Translations under genes and position numbers: made by a program
Shown here: positions 46,100-54,388 of the stretch, one piece after another
Layout: the number at the start of each line of letters is the position of its first letter
How positions within the stretch are numbered: position 1 is the first letter of the stretch
Notes under the pieces: generated by a model
The model's database searches: none
Told to the model about the DNA's origin: nothing
The model's input: the letters and a program-made list of their open reading frames with translations, nothing else
Assembly (NCBI RefSeq): GCF_024749285.1
Contig: NZ_CP087196.1
Location: forward strand, 2,046,001 to 2,110,000
Direction: 5' to 3'
Origin: Pseudomonas sp. B21-015
GTDB taxonomy: Bacteria > Pseudomonadota > Gammaproteobacteria > Pseudomonadales > Pseudomonadaceae
Length of the DNA: 64,000 nucleotides

Positions 46100-46990
46100 A
46101 TGTCCACTTCATCTTTTTCGGCTGCGCACAACCAGGCCAGTACGCTCTATCTGCCACCCGGTCCGTGGCAGACCGTATTCGATTGCCTGTGCGAACATTT
46201 CAGCGCCATCGGTCGTGAACAATGGCTGGACAGAATCGCTCGCGGCCGCGTCCTCGATGGGCAAGGTTTGCCGATCGGTCTGGACCTGGCTTACAAGGAA
46301 GGTCTGCGGATTCATTATTTCCGTGAGGTACCGGACGAAAAACCGATCCCGGTGGTGGAGTCGATTCTCTACGCCGATGAGCATCTGGTGGTGGCGGACA
46401 AGCCGCACTTTCTGCCGGTGACTCCGGCAGGGGAATACGTGGAGCAGACATTGCTGCGACGGCTGATCCGTCGTCTGGATAACCCGCATCTGGTGCCTTT
46501 GCATCGCATTGACCGGCATACGGCGGGGCTGGTGCTGTTTTCAGCCAACCCCCAGAGTCGTTCAGCGTATCAGTCATTGTTCCCTACACGGCAGATTGAA
46601 AAACGCTACGAAGCAATTGCCCGGGCGTTGCCTGAACTTTCCTTTCCATTGGTCCATAAAAGTCGACTCATCGATGGCGAGCCGTTCTTTCGCATGCAGG
46701 AAGGTCCGGGAGCGAGCAATACCGAGACTGCCGTCGAGGTCAGGGAAAAAAACGGTGAGCTCTGGCGTTATGCGCTTTACCCGGTGACGGGCAAGAAACA
46801 TCAGTTGCGAGTGCACATGGCTGCCCTGGGTGCCGGCATCTGCAATGACCCGTTCTATCCGCAAGTGCTCAAGGATGTAGCAGACGACTATGCCAACCCC
46901 TTGAAGCTGCTGGCTCAGGGATTGCGATTTGTCGATCCGGTCACTGGGCAGGAAAGAGAATTCGAGAGCACCATCACCTTGCAGTGGTGA
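46100..46990 (+). CDS. RluA-family RNA pseudouridine synthase
   Basis: This 296-residue protein has the catalytic RluA motif LHRIDRHTAGLVLF with its aspartate, preceded by DEHLVVADKPHFLPV and followed by QIEKRYEAIARA and TGKKHQLRVHMAALG. There is no S4 domain. The exact RNA target (rRNA or tRNA) is not determinable. I chose MSTSSF at 46100; an in-frame TTG at 46079 is possible. A terminator follows. Confidence 0.88.
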   Translation: MSTSSFSAAHNQASTLYLPPGPWQTVFDCLCEHFSAIGREQWLDRIARGRVLDGQGLPIGLDLAYKEGLRIHYFREVPDEKPIPVVESILYADEHLVVADKPHFLPVTPAGEYVEQTLLRRLIRRLDNPHLVPLHRIDRHTAGLVLFSANPQSRSAYQSLFPTRQIEKRYEAIARALPELSFPLVHKSRLIDGEPFFRMQEGPGASNTETAVEVREKNGELWRYALYPVTGKKHQLRVHMAALGAGICNDPFYPQVLKDVADDYANPLKLLAQGLRFVDPVTGQEREFESTITLQW

Positions 46991-47027
46991 TCACAGGAGC
47001 TGGCGATCCTGCTTTTCTTCAGCCACG

Positions 47028-47057
47028 AAAAAGCCCGCTTTTATAAGCGGGCTTTTC
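47028..47057. terminator. Terminator shared by the pseudouridine synthase and YgdR-like genes
   Basis: AAAAAGCCCGCTT and AAGCGGGCTTTTC with a TTAT loop. It has T-runs on both strands and lies between converging stops. Confidence 0.88.
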
Positions 47058-47088
47058 TGTATCCGGTATCCGGTTGTCGTCGCAAAGA

Positions 47089-47310
47089 TTACAACTCTTT
47101 AACGGTACGAACCTGATCCTTATTGACGCGGGTGTGTTTGCCATCCAGCTGTTCGAACTCGTAAAAGCCCGACTCTTTATCGTACTTCGGCGCGTCGACG
47201 GCCTGGATTTCTCGACCGTCATTCAAGGTGATCACTGCAGGCGATGCGCAACCGGCGAGGGTTGCAAGGCCCAGTGCAAGCATGAAAGTGGCGAGGGTCC
47301 GTTGGGTCAT
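47089..47310 (-). CDS. YgdI/YgdR-family small lipoprotein (DUF903)
   Basis: A 73-residue lipoprotein. The signal peptide ends in the lipobox LAGC (Cys21). The mature part has the SH3-like DUF903 pattern VITLNDGREIQAVDAPKYDKESGFYEFEQLDGKHTRVNKDQV. It is probably outer-membrane anchored; the function is unknown. GGAG precedes the ATG. Confidence 0.92.
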   Translation of the reverse strand: MTQRTLATFMLALGLATLAGCASPAVITLNDGREIQAVDAPKYDKESGFYEFEQLDGKHTRVNKDQVRTVKEL

Positions 47311-47386
47311 GGGTGTGTCTCCGAATGGAAATTCTTTTGGTTACCGAGCTTGAGACGTATACAACGCGCGCAAGTTCCTTCGAGTG

Positions 47387-47989
47387 TCAGTCTGACACAG
47401 TGCGGTGTGTGCTTAACAGTTCCGGCGTGTTGAGGTTGGCCAGGCGTGGGTCATTGTCGGGGCACAGCAGGGCTGTGGCGCCCAATTTGCGCATAAGGCG
47501 GCCCGGGCTGCGCTCGCCTTCGCTCCAGGCGGTCTCGAAAGCCGCTGAAAGAGCGACGGGAATTATGCACAGCAAGGGTTCCCAGTGTTCGCCATGGCGC
47601 AGCATCAGTGGTTTGTCCGGATGCTGCGCGGCGGTTTCACGCATGCTCTGGAGCAGTGCGGCATCGATGCGTGGCACATCGCAGGGCAGTACCAGCAGGT
47701 GAGTGTGGCGGGCAGCCTTCAGACCTGCGCGAATACCCGCCAATGGCCCGGGAAAATCGCCTTCGTCGTCATGGACCAACTGATCCGCATAAAGCGCATA
47801 TTTCTCCAGGTTTCTGTTGCAGGAGATGATCAGGTCATCACTCAGCGAGCGCGTCTTGAGGTGCAAATGTGCAATCAGCGGCTCGCCGTGCCATTCCAGC
47901 AAACCCTTGTCCTGACCGCCCATGCGTTGGCCTCGCCCGCCGGCCAGGAGCAGAATGGAACAAGGCGGCAGAGGTGTATTCGAGGTCAT
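47387..47989 (-). CDS. mobA: MobA, molybdenum cofactor guanylyltransferase
   Basis: This 200-residue enzyme links GMP to Mo-molybdopterin to form the MGD cofactor. The nucleotide-binding motif [41 protein letters not shown] and [11 protein letters not shown] are diagnostic. GGAGAA precedes the ATG. It is divergent from moaB-moeA, forming a cofactor cluster. Confidence 0.95.
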   Translation of the reverse strand: MTSNTPLPPCSILLLAGGRGQRMGGQDKGLLEWHGEPLIAHLHLKTRSLSDDLIISCNRNLEKYALYADQLVHDDEGDFPGPLAGIRAGLKAARHTHLLVLPCDVPRIDAALLQSMRETAAQHPDKPLMLRHGEHWEPLLCIIPVALSAAFETAWSEGERSPGRLMRKLGATALLCPDNDPRLANLNTPELLSTHRTVSD

Positions 47990-48070
47990 CGCACTTCTCC
48001 ATGGGGGCGGCGAAAAAATGAGGTGCTGTGATATAACACCGGGCTGTTTCTCCTACAACTGGACGAGCCT

Positions 48071-48610
48071 ATGAAAGCCAAGGCTGATGTACCTTTCGCA
48101 CCGCTCAACATTGCGGTGCTGACGGTCAGCGATACCCGTACCCTGGAAACCGATACCTCAGGCCAGGTCTTCGTCGACCGCTTGAGCGCTGCCGGTCATT
48201 ACCTGGCGGCTCGGGTACTGCTCAAAGATGACCTCTACAAAATTCGCGCGCAAGTCGCCAACTGGATTGCCGATGAGGTCGTGCAAGTGGTGTTGATCAC
48301 CGGTGGTACCGGGTTCACCGGTCGCGACAGCACGCCCGAAGCCGTGAGTTGCCTGCTGGATAAGCAGGTCGATGGTTTTGGTGAGTTGTTTCGGCAGATA
48401 TCGGTGGCGGATATCGGCACCTCGACGGTTCAGTCCCGGGCTTTGGCTGGTCTGGCCAATGGCACGCTGGTTTGCTGCTTGCCGGGCTCGACCAATGCTG
48501 TGCGTACCGGCTGGGATGGCATTCTCGCCGAGCAACTGGATTCCCGGCACCGTCCGTGCAATTTCGTGGCCCATCTGAAACAGGCGGCACCCTGTGAATC
48601 CCGCGGGTAA
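48071..48610 (+). CDS. moaB: MoaB, molybdopterin biosynthesis protein
   Basis: A 179-residue MoCF-fold protein related to MogA; in bacteria MoaB-type proteins adenylate or bind molybdopterin. LNIAVLTVSDTRT at the N-terminus and the molybdopterin-binding LITGGTGFTGRDSTPEAV are clear. It overlaps the start of moeA by 17 nt, so translation is likely coupled. Confidence 0.93.
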   Translation: MKAKADVPFAPLNIAVLTVSDTRTLETDTSGQVFVDRLSAAGHYLAARVLLKDDLYKIRAQVANWIADEVVQVVLITGGTGFTGRDSTPEAVSCLLDKQVDGFGELFRQISVADIGTSTVQSRALAGLANGTLVCCLPGSTNAVRTGWDGILAEQLDSRHRPCNFVAHLKQAAPCESRG

Positions 48611-49820
48611 GCCAGGCAAGACGGGCAGTCTGATGGCTGTCGAGGTGGCACTGGCGCGTTTGCTGGAGTTGGCCGATGCATCGAGGGTGCGCGAGCACGA
48701 ACGCTTGCCGTTGGCACGGATTCAGGGGCGCGTACTGGCCGCTGATCTGGTCTCGACACTTGATTTACCACCCTGGCCCAACAGTGCCATGGACGGTTAT
48801 GCCTTGCGCCTGGCTGACTGGACAGAAGAGCCGTTGGTGGTCAGTCAGAAGATTTTTGCAGGCCAGGCTCCGGAGCCCTTGAAGCCGGGTACCTGTGCGC
48901 GGATTTTCACCGGCGCGCCTGTGCCCGCAGGTGCCGACTGTGTCGAGATGCAGGAGAACGCCGAGGTTCAGGCGGATGAGCGGGTACGTTTCACCGAAAC
49001 CATGACCCTAGGGCAGAACATCCGCCCACAAGGTCAGGAAACTACCGTCGGTGAGCTGATCTTGCCCGCAGGAACGCGCCTGGGGCCCATCGAGCAGGGG
49101 CTGGCGGCATCACTGGGGTGCGCTGAACTGGACGTGGTTCGCAAGGTTCGTGTTGCAGTCCTGTCTACCGGGGATGAATTGGTTGAGCCGGGTCAGGCCC
49201 TTGGGCCAGGACAGATCTACAACAGCAATCGAGTGTTGCTCTGCAACTGGTTGCAGCGCTTGGGCTGTGAGGTGATCGATGCCGGCATTCTTCCCGATGA
49301 TTTGGCGACCACTCGTGCCCGCCTTGGTGAGCTGAAGGAAGTCGACCTGATTCTCTCGACAGGGGGGGTATCGGTGGGAGAAGCCGACTTTCTGGGCATT
49401 GCCTTGCGGGAAGAGGGCGAGCTGACCCTGTGGAAGCTGGCCATCAAACCAGGCAAACCGCTGACGTTCGGGCATTTTCGCGGCGTGCCTGTGATTGGTT
49501 TACCCGGCAATCCGGCGTCGACCCTGGTGACTTTTGCTCTGTTGGCAAGGCCCTACCTCTTGCGTCGCCAAGGCGTAAAAGAGGTTGAGCCCCTGAAGTT
49601 TCAGGTGCCTGCGGGTTTTGTCTGGCCAAAGGCTGGTAACCGACGTGAGTACTTGCGCGGACGTCTGGAGAATGGCCGGGCAATCATCTACAAGAATCAG
49701 AGCTCTGGCGTACTGCGTAGTGCTGCCTGGGCTGACGGTCTGGTTGAAGTGCTGGAGGGCCGTACGCTGATCGAGGGCGATTGGGTGAGCTTCATCCCGC
49801 TGAGCGAAGTCTTGAGCTGA
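48594..49820 (+). CDS. moeA: MoeA, molybdopterin molybdenumtransferase
   Basis: This 408-residue enzyme inserts molybdate into adenylated molybdopterin. AMDGYAL (PNSAMDGYALR), the GxFTGAPVPAGAD-like RIFTGAPVPAGADCVEMQE, the MoCF motif STGGVSVGEADFL and PGKPLTFG...GLPGNPAS are all in place. A GTG at 48594 is the likely start, since pseudomonad MoeA proteins carry such an N-terminal tail; an internal ATG at 48633 would remove 13 residues. Confidence 0.94.
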   Translation: MNPAGKPGKTGSLMAVEVALARLLELADASRVREHERLPLARIQGRVLAADLVSTLDLPPWPNSAMDGYALRLADWTEEPLVVSQKIFAGQAPEPLKPGTCARIFTGAPVPAGADCVEMQENAEVQADERVRFTETMTLGQNIRPQGQETTVGELILPAGTRLGPIEQGLAASLGCAELDVVRKVRVAVLSTGDELVEPGQALGPGQIYNSNRVLLCNWLQRLGCEVIDAGILPDDLATTRARLGELKEVDLILSTGGVSVGEADFLGIALREEGELTLWKLAIKPGKPLTFGHFRGVPVIGLPGNPASTLVTFALLARPYLLRRQGVKEVEPLKFQVPAGFVWPKAGNRREYLRGRLENGRAIIYKNQSSGVLRSAAWADGLVEVLEGRTLIEGDWVSFIPLSEVLS

Positions 49821-49885
49821 TACCTGCCTTGGTTTTGCCACGCAAGTCCGGTTGATCGAGGGGGGCTTGCGTGCATCGCTACTCC

Positions 49886-50194
49886 TTAATGAGCCAGAAG
49901 TGTCACCACCTGGTCGAAGCGACTGTTGGCGACCCAGGCCAAAAGTCCCAGGACAACGGCTGTTCCGCCAGCTGAATAGGCGAGCCTGTGTTTGATGGCT
50001 TTGACGTCTCCGCGGACTTCATCCATGTCTCTTCGGATGTATTTGAGGTGTGTCTCCAGTTCAATGATGCGAGGTTCCATATCGACTTCTCCGGTGGGCT
50101 TTGCGCTGTTTTTGAGTTCAGCCTGATGATTGGCGCGATTGTCTGTGAACGGCGCGACCGGAGTGACCGGTAGTCTGATGTCATGGCTTTGCAT
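49886..50194 (-). CDS. Small membrane protein with coiled coil, unknown function
   Basis: A 102-residue protein. A polar N-terminus is followed by a coiled-coil-like helix (EPRIIELETHLKYIRRDMDEVRGDVKAIKHRL) and a C-terminal membrane helix (AGGTAVVLGLLAWVANS). The arrangement resembles DUF1640/hemolysin-XhlA-like membrane proteins but I do not assign a function. AGGAG lies 11 nt before the ATG at 50194; an in-frame ATG at 50224 lacks one. Confidence 0.6.
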   Translation of the reverse strand: MQSHDIRLPVTPVAPFTDNRANHQAELKNSAKPTGEVDMEPRIIELETHLKYIRRDMDEVRGDVKAIKHRLAYSAGGTAVVLGLLAWVANSRFDQVVTLLAH

Positions 50195-50244
50195 GGAGTG
50201 AATGGCTCCTTGCGTTAAAACCATTCAAGTGGCCGATGCCGTTG

Positions 50245-50484
50245 TTACTTGCGCTTTCCGAGGCCCTTAAGGGTTTTCCATTCATTGTTTGCACGTCCTT
50301 GTGTAATTCCTTGGTGATGACTGATAACCGCTGACACAACGGTGTACCAATCGCCTTGGTGGGTCAATTGAGCCGATTCCTCATGTTTTGTAAGAAAAAA
50401 TACCGCCCTGTAGGACTCAAGTTTTCTTCCCCCGGAAATAATTGAAATCCTTGCGACTTTTATGAAGGGCTGTGAGGTCAACAT
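50245..50484 (-). CDS. Possible small hypothetical protein, low GC3
   Basis: A 79-residue open frame beginning MLTSQPFIKVARIS and ending EWKTLKGLGKRK. It is divergent from yegS with 35 nt between starts, a natural layout. GC at third positions is only about half, well below its neighbours, and the ribosome site (GGAATCC) is weak. The family is unrecognised; it may be a recently acquired or spurious gene. Confidence 0.4.
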   Translation of the reverse strand: MLTSQPFIKVARISIISGGRKLESYRAVFFLTKHEESAQLTHQGDWYTVVSAVISHHQGITQGRANNEWKTLKGLGKRK

Positions 50485-50519
50485 ATCGCATACGGATTCC
50501 AGATAGGGGAGTGGCAAAA

Positions 50520-51437
50520 ATGAGCGAACGCAAGGCGCTGTTGATTCTGCATGGCAAGCAGGCACTCAATGAGCAGGTCCGTGCAGCCGTTGAAGGCAAG
50601 CGTCAGCAGGGCTGGGAACTGGCTGTTCGACTGACCTGGGAGGCAGGTGACGCACAGCGGCTGGTGGAAGAAGCGCTGACGGCAGGCTATACGCAGCTGA
50701 TTGCCGGTGGCGGTGACGGCACCTTGCGTGATATCGCCGAAGCCATGGCGGCGCACCCGACGCAGGCCAGTCTGGTGCTTCTACCTTTGGGCACCGCCAA
50801 CGATTTTGCTCGCGCCGCCGGTGTGCCACTGGAGCCCGCTCAGGCGCTGGAACTGTTGGAGACTGCCCCGCAACTCATTGATCTGGGGGAGGTCGGTGGG
50901 CAGGTTTTCCTGAACATGGCCACGGGCGGTTTTGGCAGTCAGGTCACGGCCAACACTTCCGAGGATCTGAAAAGAATCCTTGGGGGTGCGGCTTATCTAT
51001 TCACGGGTTTGTCGCGTTTCAGTGAGTTGCATGCTGCCTGGGGCGAGCTGCAGGGACCGGATTTTCACTGGCGCGGCGAGCTGTTGGCATTGGGCATCGG
51101 TAACGGTCGACAGGCTGGCGGTGGTCATGTGTTGTGCCCGCAGGCACTGGCTGACGATGGTCTGCTGGATATCAGTATTTTGCCCGCCCCCCAGGAAGTG
51201 GTCGGTACCTTGAAAGATCTGCTGACCGATGGCTTCGGAATCGACAACATGTTTGTGAGAGCCCGTTTGCCATGGGTCGAGATCAAAGTCTCGGAGGGCC
51301 TCTATATCAACCTTGATGGCGAGCCCCTGGAGGGCGATAGCCTGCGCTTCTCTGCGCGTGCAGCGGCATTGCGTGTGCATTTGCCAGAGAACTCGCCACT
51401 GCTGAGCACTTCGCAAACGGCTAGTCGTCGAGACTGA
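50520..51437 (+). CDS. yegS: YegS-like lipid kinase (diacylglycerol kinase family)
   Basis: This 305-residue kinase phosphorylates lipids (phosphatidylglycerol in E. coli YegS). The nucleotide-binding GGGDGTLRDIAEAM and PLGTANDFAR motifs are diagnostic, as are GFGSQVTANTSEDLKRILGGAAYLFTGL and DDGLLDISILP. The start at 50520 has GGGGAG upstream. Its end overlaps the converging response-regulator gene by 17 nt. Confidence 0.94.
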   Translation: MSERKALLILHGKQALNEQVRAAVEGKRQQGWELAVRLTWEAGDAQRLVEEALTAGYTQLIAGGGDGTLRDIAEAMAAHPTQASLVLLPLGTANDFARAAGVPLEPAQALELLETAPQLIDLGEVGGQVFLNMATGGFGSQVTANTSEDLKRILGGAAYLFTGLSRFSELHAAWGELQGPDFHWRGELLALGIGNGRQAGGGHVLCPQALADDGLLDISILPAPQEVVGTLKDLLTDGFGIDNMFVRARLPWVEIKVSEGLYINLDGEPLEGDSLRFSARAAALRVHLPENSPLLSTSQTASRRD

Positions 51438-52080
51438 TGATCTGCTCACGCACGGCGAACAACACCAGGCCGGCCACATCGTAGATCTGCAAGCGCTTCA
51501 TGATCTGCGAACGGTGGGTTTCAACAGTCTTGATGCTCAGGCCCAGGCCATTGGCGATTTCCCGGGTGGATTTTCCGCGAACAATCAGTCGCAGGATTTC
51601 CAGCTGACGTGCCGTCAGGTTGTGCGAGTCCTGGGTTGGCACCTGATTTTTCTGGGTTCGGGTCAGCGCCTGGTTGATGACAGTGTGGGCGATGGCCGGG
51701 CTCAGGTAGCGTTCGTTGTTGCGCAAGGCTTCCAGGGCATGTTCGAGCTCGGTGGCCGTGGTGTCTTTGAGCAGGTAGCCATGAGCCCCTGATTCCAATG
51801 CCTGCATGATCAGCGCAGGGTCGGTGTGCATCGACAGGATGAGCACTTTGCACTGCGGGCGTACTCGTTTGAGCCGCTGCAAGGCTTCAAGGCCGCCAGT
51901 TTCCTTCATGGAAATATCCAGCAGGATGATATCTGGGGACAGTTGCTCGACCATCTCGACTAACTGCGAGCCGTCATTGGCCTCGCCGATGACCGCATAG
52001 CCGGGAATATCCAGCACCAGAGCGCGTACGCCAGCCCTGATAAGTGAGTGGTCGTCCACCAGAAGTAAGTTACAAGTCAA
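51421..52080 (-). CDS. NarL-type (LuxR HTH) response regulator
   Basis: This 219-residue response regulator has phospho-Asp in PDIILLDISMKETGG, the switch Ser in VLILSMHTD and Lys in GYLLKDTT. A C-terminal LuxR HTH is at LTARQLEILRLIVRGKSTREIANGLGLSIKTVETHRSQIMKRL. The start is a TTG that overlaps the kinase stop (TTGA) with AAGG upstream, so the pair is coupled. The partner is the kinase at 52077-52970. Targets unknown. Confidence 0.88.
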   Translation of the reverse strand: MTCNLLLVDDHSLIRAGVRALVLDIPGYAVIGEANDGSQLVEMVEQLSPDIILLDISMKETGGLEALQRLKRVRPQCKVLILSMHTDPALIMQALESGAHGYLLKDTTATELEHALEALRNNERYLSPAIAHTVINQALTRTQKNQVPTQDSHNLTARQLEILRLIVRGKSTREIANGLGLSIKTVETHRSQIMKRLQIYDVAGLVLFAVREQIISLDD

Positions 52081-52970
52081 TGCATAACCTTATTGGTACT
52101 GGCCCGTTCAAGCGAACGGGGCGCCCAGGGGAAGAGTGCTTCGATTTGAGTGCCTTTGCCCAGCTCGCTGGTCACGGTCAGTGTGCCGCCTAACTGATCG
52201 ATCCGTTCTGACATCCCGGCCATTCCGCGTTGCCCCTCACGACCGGGGTCTGCCGCTGGCGCGAAACCCAGGCCATCGTCGCTGATCAACAGTGCCAGGC
52301 CTTGGGGCAGGCGTTGCAGGCGGACCAACAGATTTCTGGCTTCGGCATGGCGCAGTATATTGGTAACCGCTTCTTGAGTGATTCGAAAGGCTGCCACCGC
52401 CATTTCCTCTGGTATGCCTGTCAAGCGTTGATGGCATTCCAGGCTCCAGTGCAATGACGTATTGGCCAGGGTCCTGAGTAAATGCGCGCGCAGACTGGCT
52501 TCCAGCCCGAGACTGGTCAGCTGCCGTGGATTCAGGATGGCCGACACGTCACGAACCTTGGTCAGGGTTTCGTCCAGCGTATCGCAGAGTACCGAACACT
52601 GATCCTGTAGTTCTTCGGGCAATCGACGTTTGAGCCATTCGCTTTGAAGTTTTGCGGCGGTCAGCAACTGGCCGATGTCATCATGCAGTTCCCGACTGAG
52701 CCGGTGGCGTTCGTTTTCCTGAACTTCCAGCAGACGGTCAGCGAGTTCTTGAGGCTGAAACTTTATCGATTTGCGCGAGAGGCGATGCCTTACCCAGACG
52801 CAGGCCAGTGCCGCACAATTGAGCACCAGCAGACTTACCGGTAGAGGCATGGACAAGCTGTAGACCAGCAGGCTGCCAAGCGCTGAGCAGGTACACACTA
52901 AAAGCGTGAACCGGCGCGCGTTTTTCCGGGAGGGTGGCCACAGTGTGATCGACTTGAGGCTGGCGTACAT
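52077..52970 (-). CDS. NarL/DegS-type membrane sensor histidine kinase
   Basis: A 297-residue kinase with two N-terminal transmembrane helices (about 21-58) and almost no periplasmic domain. HisKA_3 has the phospho-His in ERHRLSRELHDDIGQLL; HATPase_c follows with ISDDGLGFAP and GMAGMSERIDQLGG. It should phosphorylate the coupled regulator. The lack of a sensor domain suggests sensing within the membrane. An in-frame TTG five codons upstream is an alternative start. Confidence 0.86.
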   Translation of the reverse strand: MYASLKSITLWPPSRKNARRFTLLVCTCSALGSLLVYSLSMPLPVSLLVLNCAALACVWVRHRLSRKSIKFQPQELADRLLEVQENERHRLSRELHDDIGQLLTAAKLQSEWLKRRLPEELQDQCSVLCDTLDETLTKVRDVSAILNPRQLTSLGLEASLRAHLLRTLANTSLHWSLECHQRLTGIPEEMAVAAFRITQEAVTNILRHAEARNLLVRLQRLPQGLALLISDDGLGFAPAADPGREGQRGMAGMSERIDQLGGTLTVTSELGKGTQIEALFPWAPRSLERASTNKVMH

Positions 52971-53456
52971 AGCGGATGGAGCCAATGGATGTTCGCTGCG
53001 GGCAGACCGGCCATAAGGGCTGACGGGTCTCTGTGTGGAAATCTGTTGTATGAGTCGCCTTCAATGGCCGCGAAGCAGTGCTCGAAATACAGCCTTCAAC
53101 GTTATCGGGCTGTTTTCGTCTGGAGCCAGTCTGCCATTAATTGACGTCAATGAATGGGCGGCATAATACCACTTAAGATACCGTTGGTCGCGTTCGGTAT
53201 ATAGGTCTGCACAGTCGGGAAATAACGTTTTTGGACGGTGGTTCCATAATGGATGGACTTTTGTTTCTTACCTTCGAAAGATATCGAGTGTGCCAGGTGT
53301 TTTGTTTTTATTGACAGGCACTATCTGAAGTCGAGGCTGGGGTAACTATTTGTTTCGAGCAGCCGTCGACAGGGATGAAATATTCAATGGCGGCCTGAAC
53401 ACCCTCAAGTTAAAGGGCGGCATTATGGTAATAAAAATACCCGCGGGCTGGTGAGT
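52971..53456. other. Intergenic region with no assigned feature
   Basis: This 486-nt, relatively AT-rich stretch lies upstream of the sensor kinase and downstream of the Hpt-like gene. I see no credible coding frame, terminator or repeat. It should carry the kinase promoter. Confidence 0.5.
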
Positions 53457-53927
53457 TTAAGCTTGCCGTTCCGAGAACGAAACGAGCCTGAACGGCTTGA
53501 AATGGCAGAGCGGCTGAAACTGGCTTTGTCCCACTTGAAATGCAAACGCTTCAATCAGGGAGGTCTGTTCACTGTCATCAAGGCTGAGTTGGCCGGTAGT
53601 TTGGTCGATGAGTTCGAGTTGCCAGGCCATTAATGTGAAGCAATCCTTGAGCGCATCCAGGGCCTCATCGTGCAGGTCCATCTGGTTCTGGGCGTGGCTC
53701 AGCAATCCATGAATATGCAGCGAGAATTCCGAAACCGCTGCCAGTGCCAGTGCCTCGGCCTTGCTGGCCAGTTTGAGAAGGCTGCTGAGCATGCAATCGA
53801 TAGCGTCCTTGTCATTGCTGATCAACTGCAAATGACTCAGGCATTCCTCGGATTTGGCCAGGAGTGTTTCAGCCTCGACGAGAAACTCTGGAAATTGCTC
53901 AGCCCACTCTTTAGGGTCAATCGGCAT
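53457..53927 (-). CDS. Hpt-like helical-bundle protein lacking the phospho-histidine
   Basis: A 156-residue all-helical protein that aligns with histidine-phosphotransfer domains: FPEFLVEAETLLAKSEECLSHL, then LLKLASKAEALALAAVSEFSLHIHGLLSHA. The usual AHxLKG helix reads L51-K-L-A-S, so the histidine, lysine and glycine are replaced and it cannot relay phosphate by the classic route. GGAG is 6 nt before the ATG. The C-terminal tail (VGQSQFQPLCHFKPFRLVSF) is unlike an Hpt. It lies between a two-component pair and a CheV gene. Confidence 0.6.
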   Translation of the reverse strand: MPIDPKEWAEQFPEFLVEAETLLAKSEECLSHLQLISNDKDAIDCMLSSLLKLASKAEALALAAVSEFSLHIHGLLSHAQNQMDLHDEALDALKDCFTLMAWQLELIDQTTGQLSLDDSEQTSLIEAFAFQVGQSQFQPLCHFKPFRLVSFSERQA

Positions 53928-54267
53928 GCTTATCTCCACAACGTCATGTCAGATGAGGGAATGTCGTGTGTGTCGACGAAAACGTTACGTGTCCGGTGCT
54001 GCAAAGCCTTCGTGAGATCACGCTCCGGCAGGCTTGGGCATCGGCTGGGGAACTTGAGAGGGTGGATGGCCACTGACCTTCGATCGCACACAAAAGCCTG
54101 ACTCCGTTCATGCAATGAGAATGGCGTCACATTAATGGCTATTGGATATTGCGAATATCAGGTTGGGCCTGATTGTGCATAGGGGAATCCCTTACGCAGG
54201 GGAACCTAACGTGCAGACCTAGGTCGCGTCGCCGGGGATGAAGCAGATGTAATCACGAAGCCAGTAA

Positions 54268-54295
54268 AGCATGATGTTAATGTGACATCAATGCT
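54268..54295. promoter_or_regulatory. Inverted repeat upstream of the CheV promoter
   Basis: AGCATGATGT (54268-54277) and ACATCAATGCT (54285-54295) are inverted with one bulged base and a 7-nt spacer TAATGTG. It ends 24 nt before the FliA -35 element, so an activator or repressor site is possible. Confidence 0.4.
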
Positions 54296-54319
54296 TGATC
54301 GTGGCATTTTGTCTGGGGG

Positions 54320-54346
54320 TCAAGATCCGGCAAGAACAGCCGATAA
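54320..54346 (+). promoter_or_regulatory. FliA (sigma-28) flagellar promoter
   Basis: TCAAGATC-N11-GCCGATAA matches the sigma-28 consensus TAAAGTTT-N11-GCCGATAA with a perfect -10 and the right spacer. It ends 42 nt before the CheV ATG. Confidence 0.75.
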
Positions 54347-54388
54347 CTCCCTTTAGTGAATTCATCAGAACAAGCCCAGGAGTCATTA

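Larger units (their letters stand above)
53928..54388. other. Divergent region between the Hpt-like and CheV genes
   Basis: A 461-nt region without a gene. It holds an inverted repeat at 54268-54295 and a FliA promoter at 54320-54346; the rest shows nothing I can assign. Confidence 0.55.
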
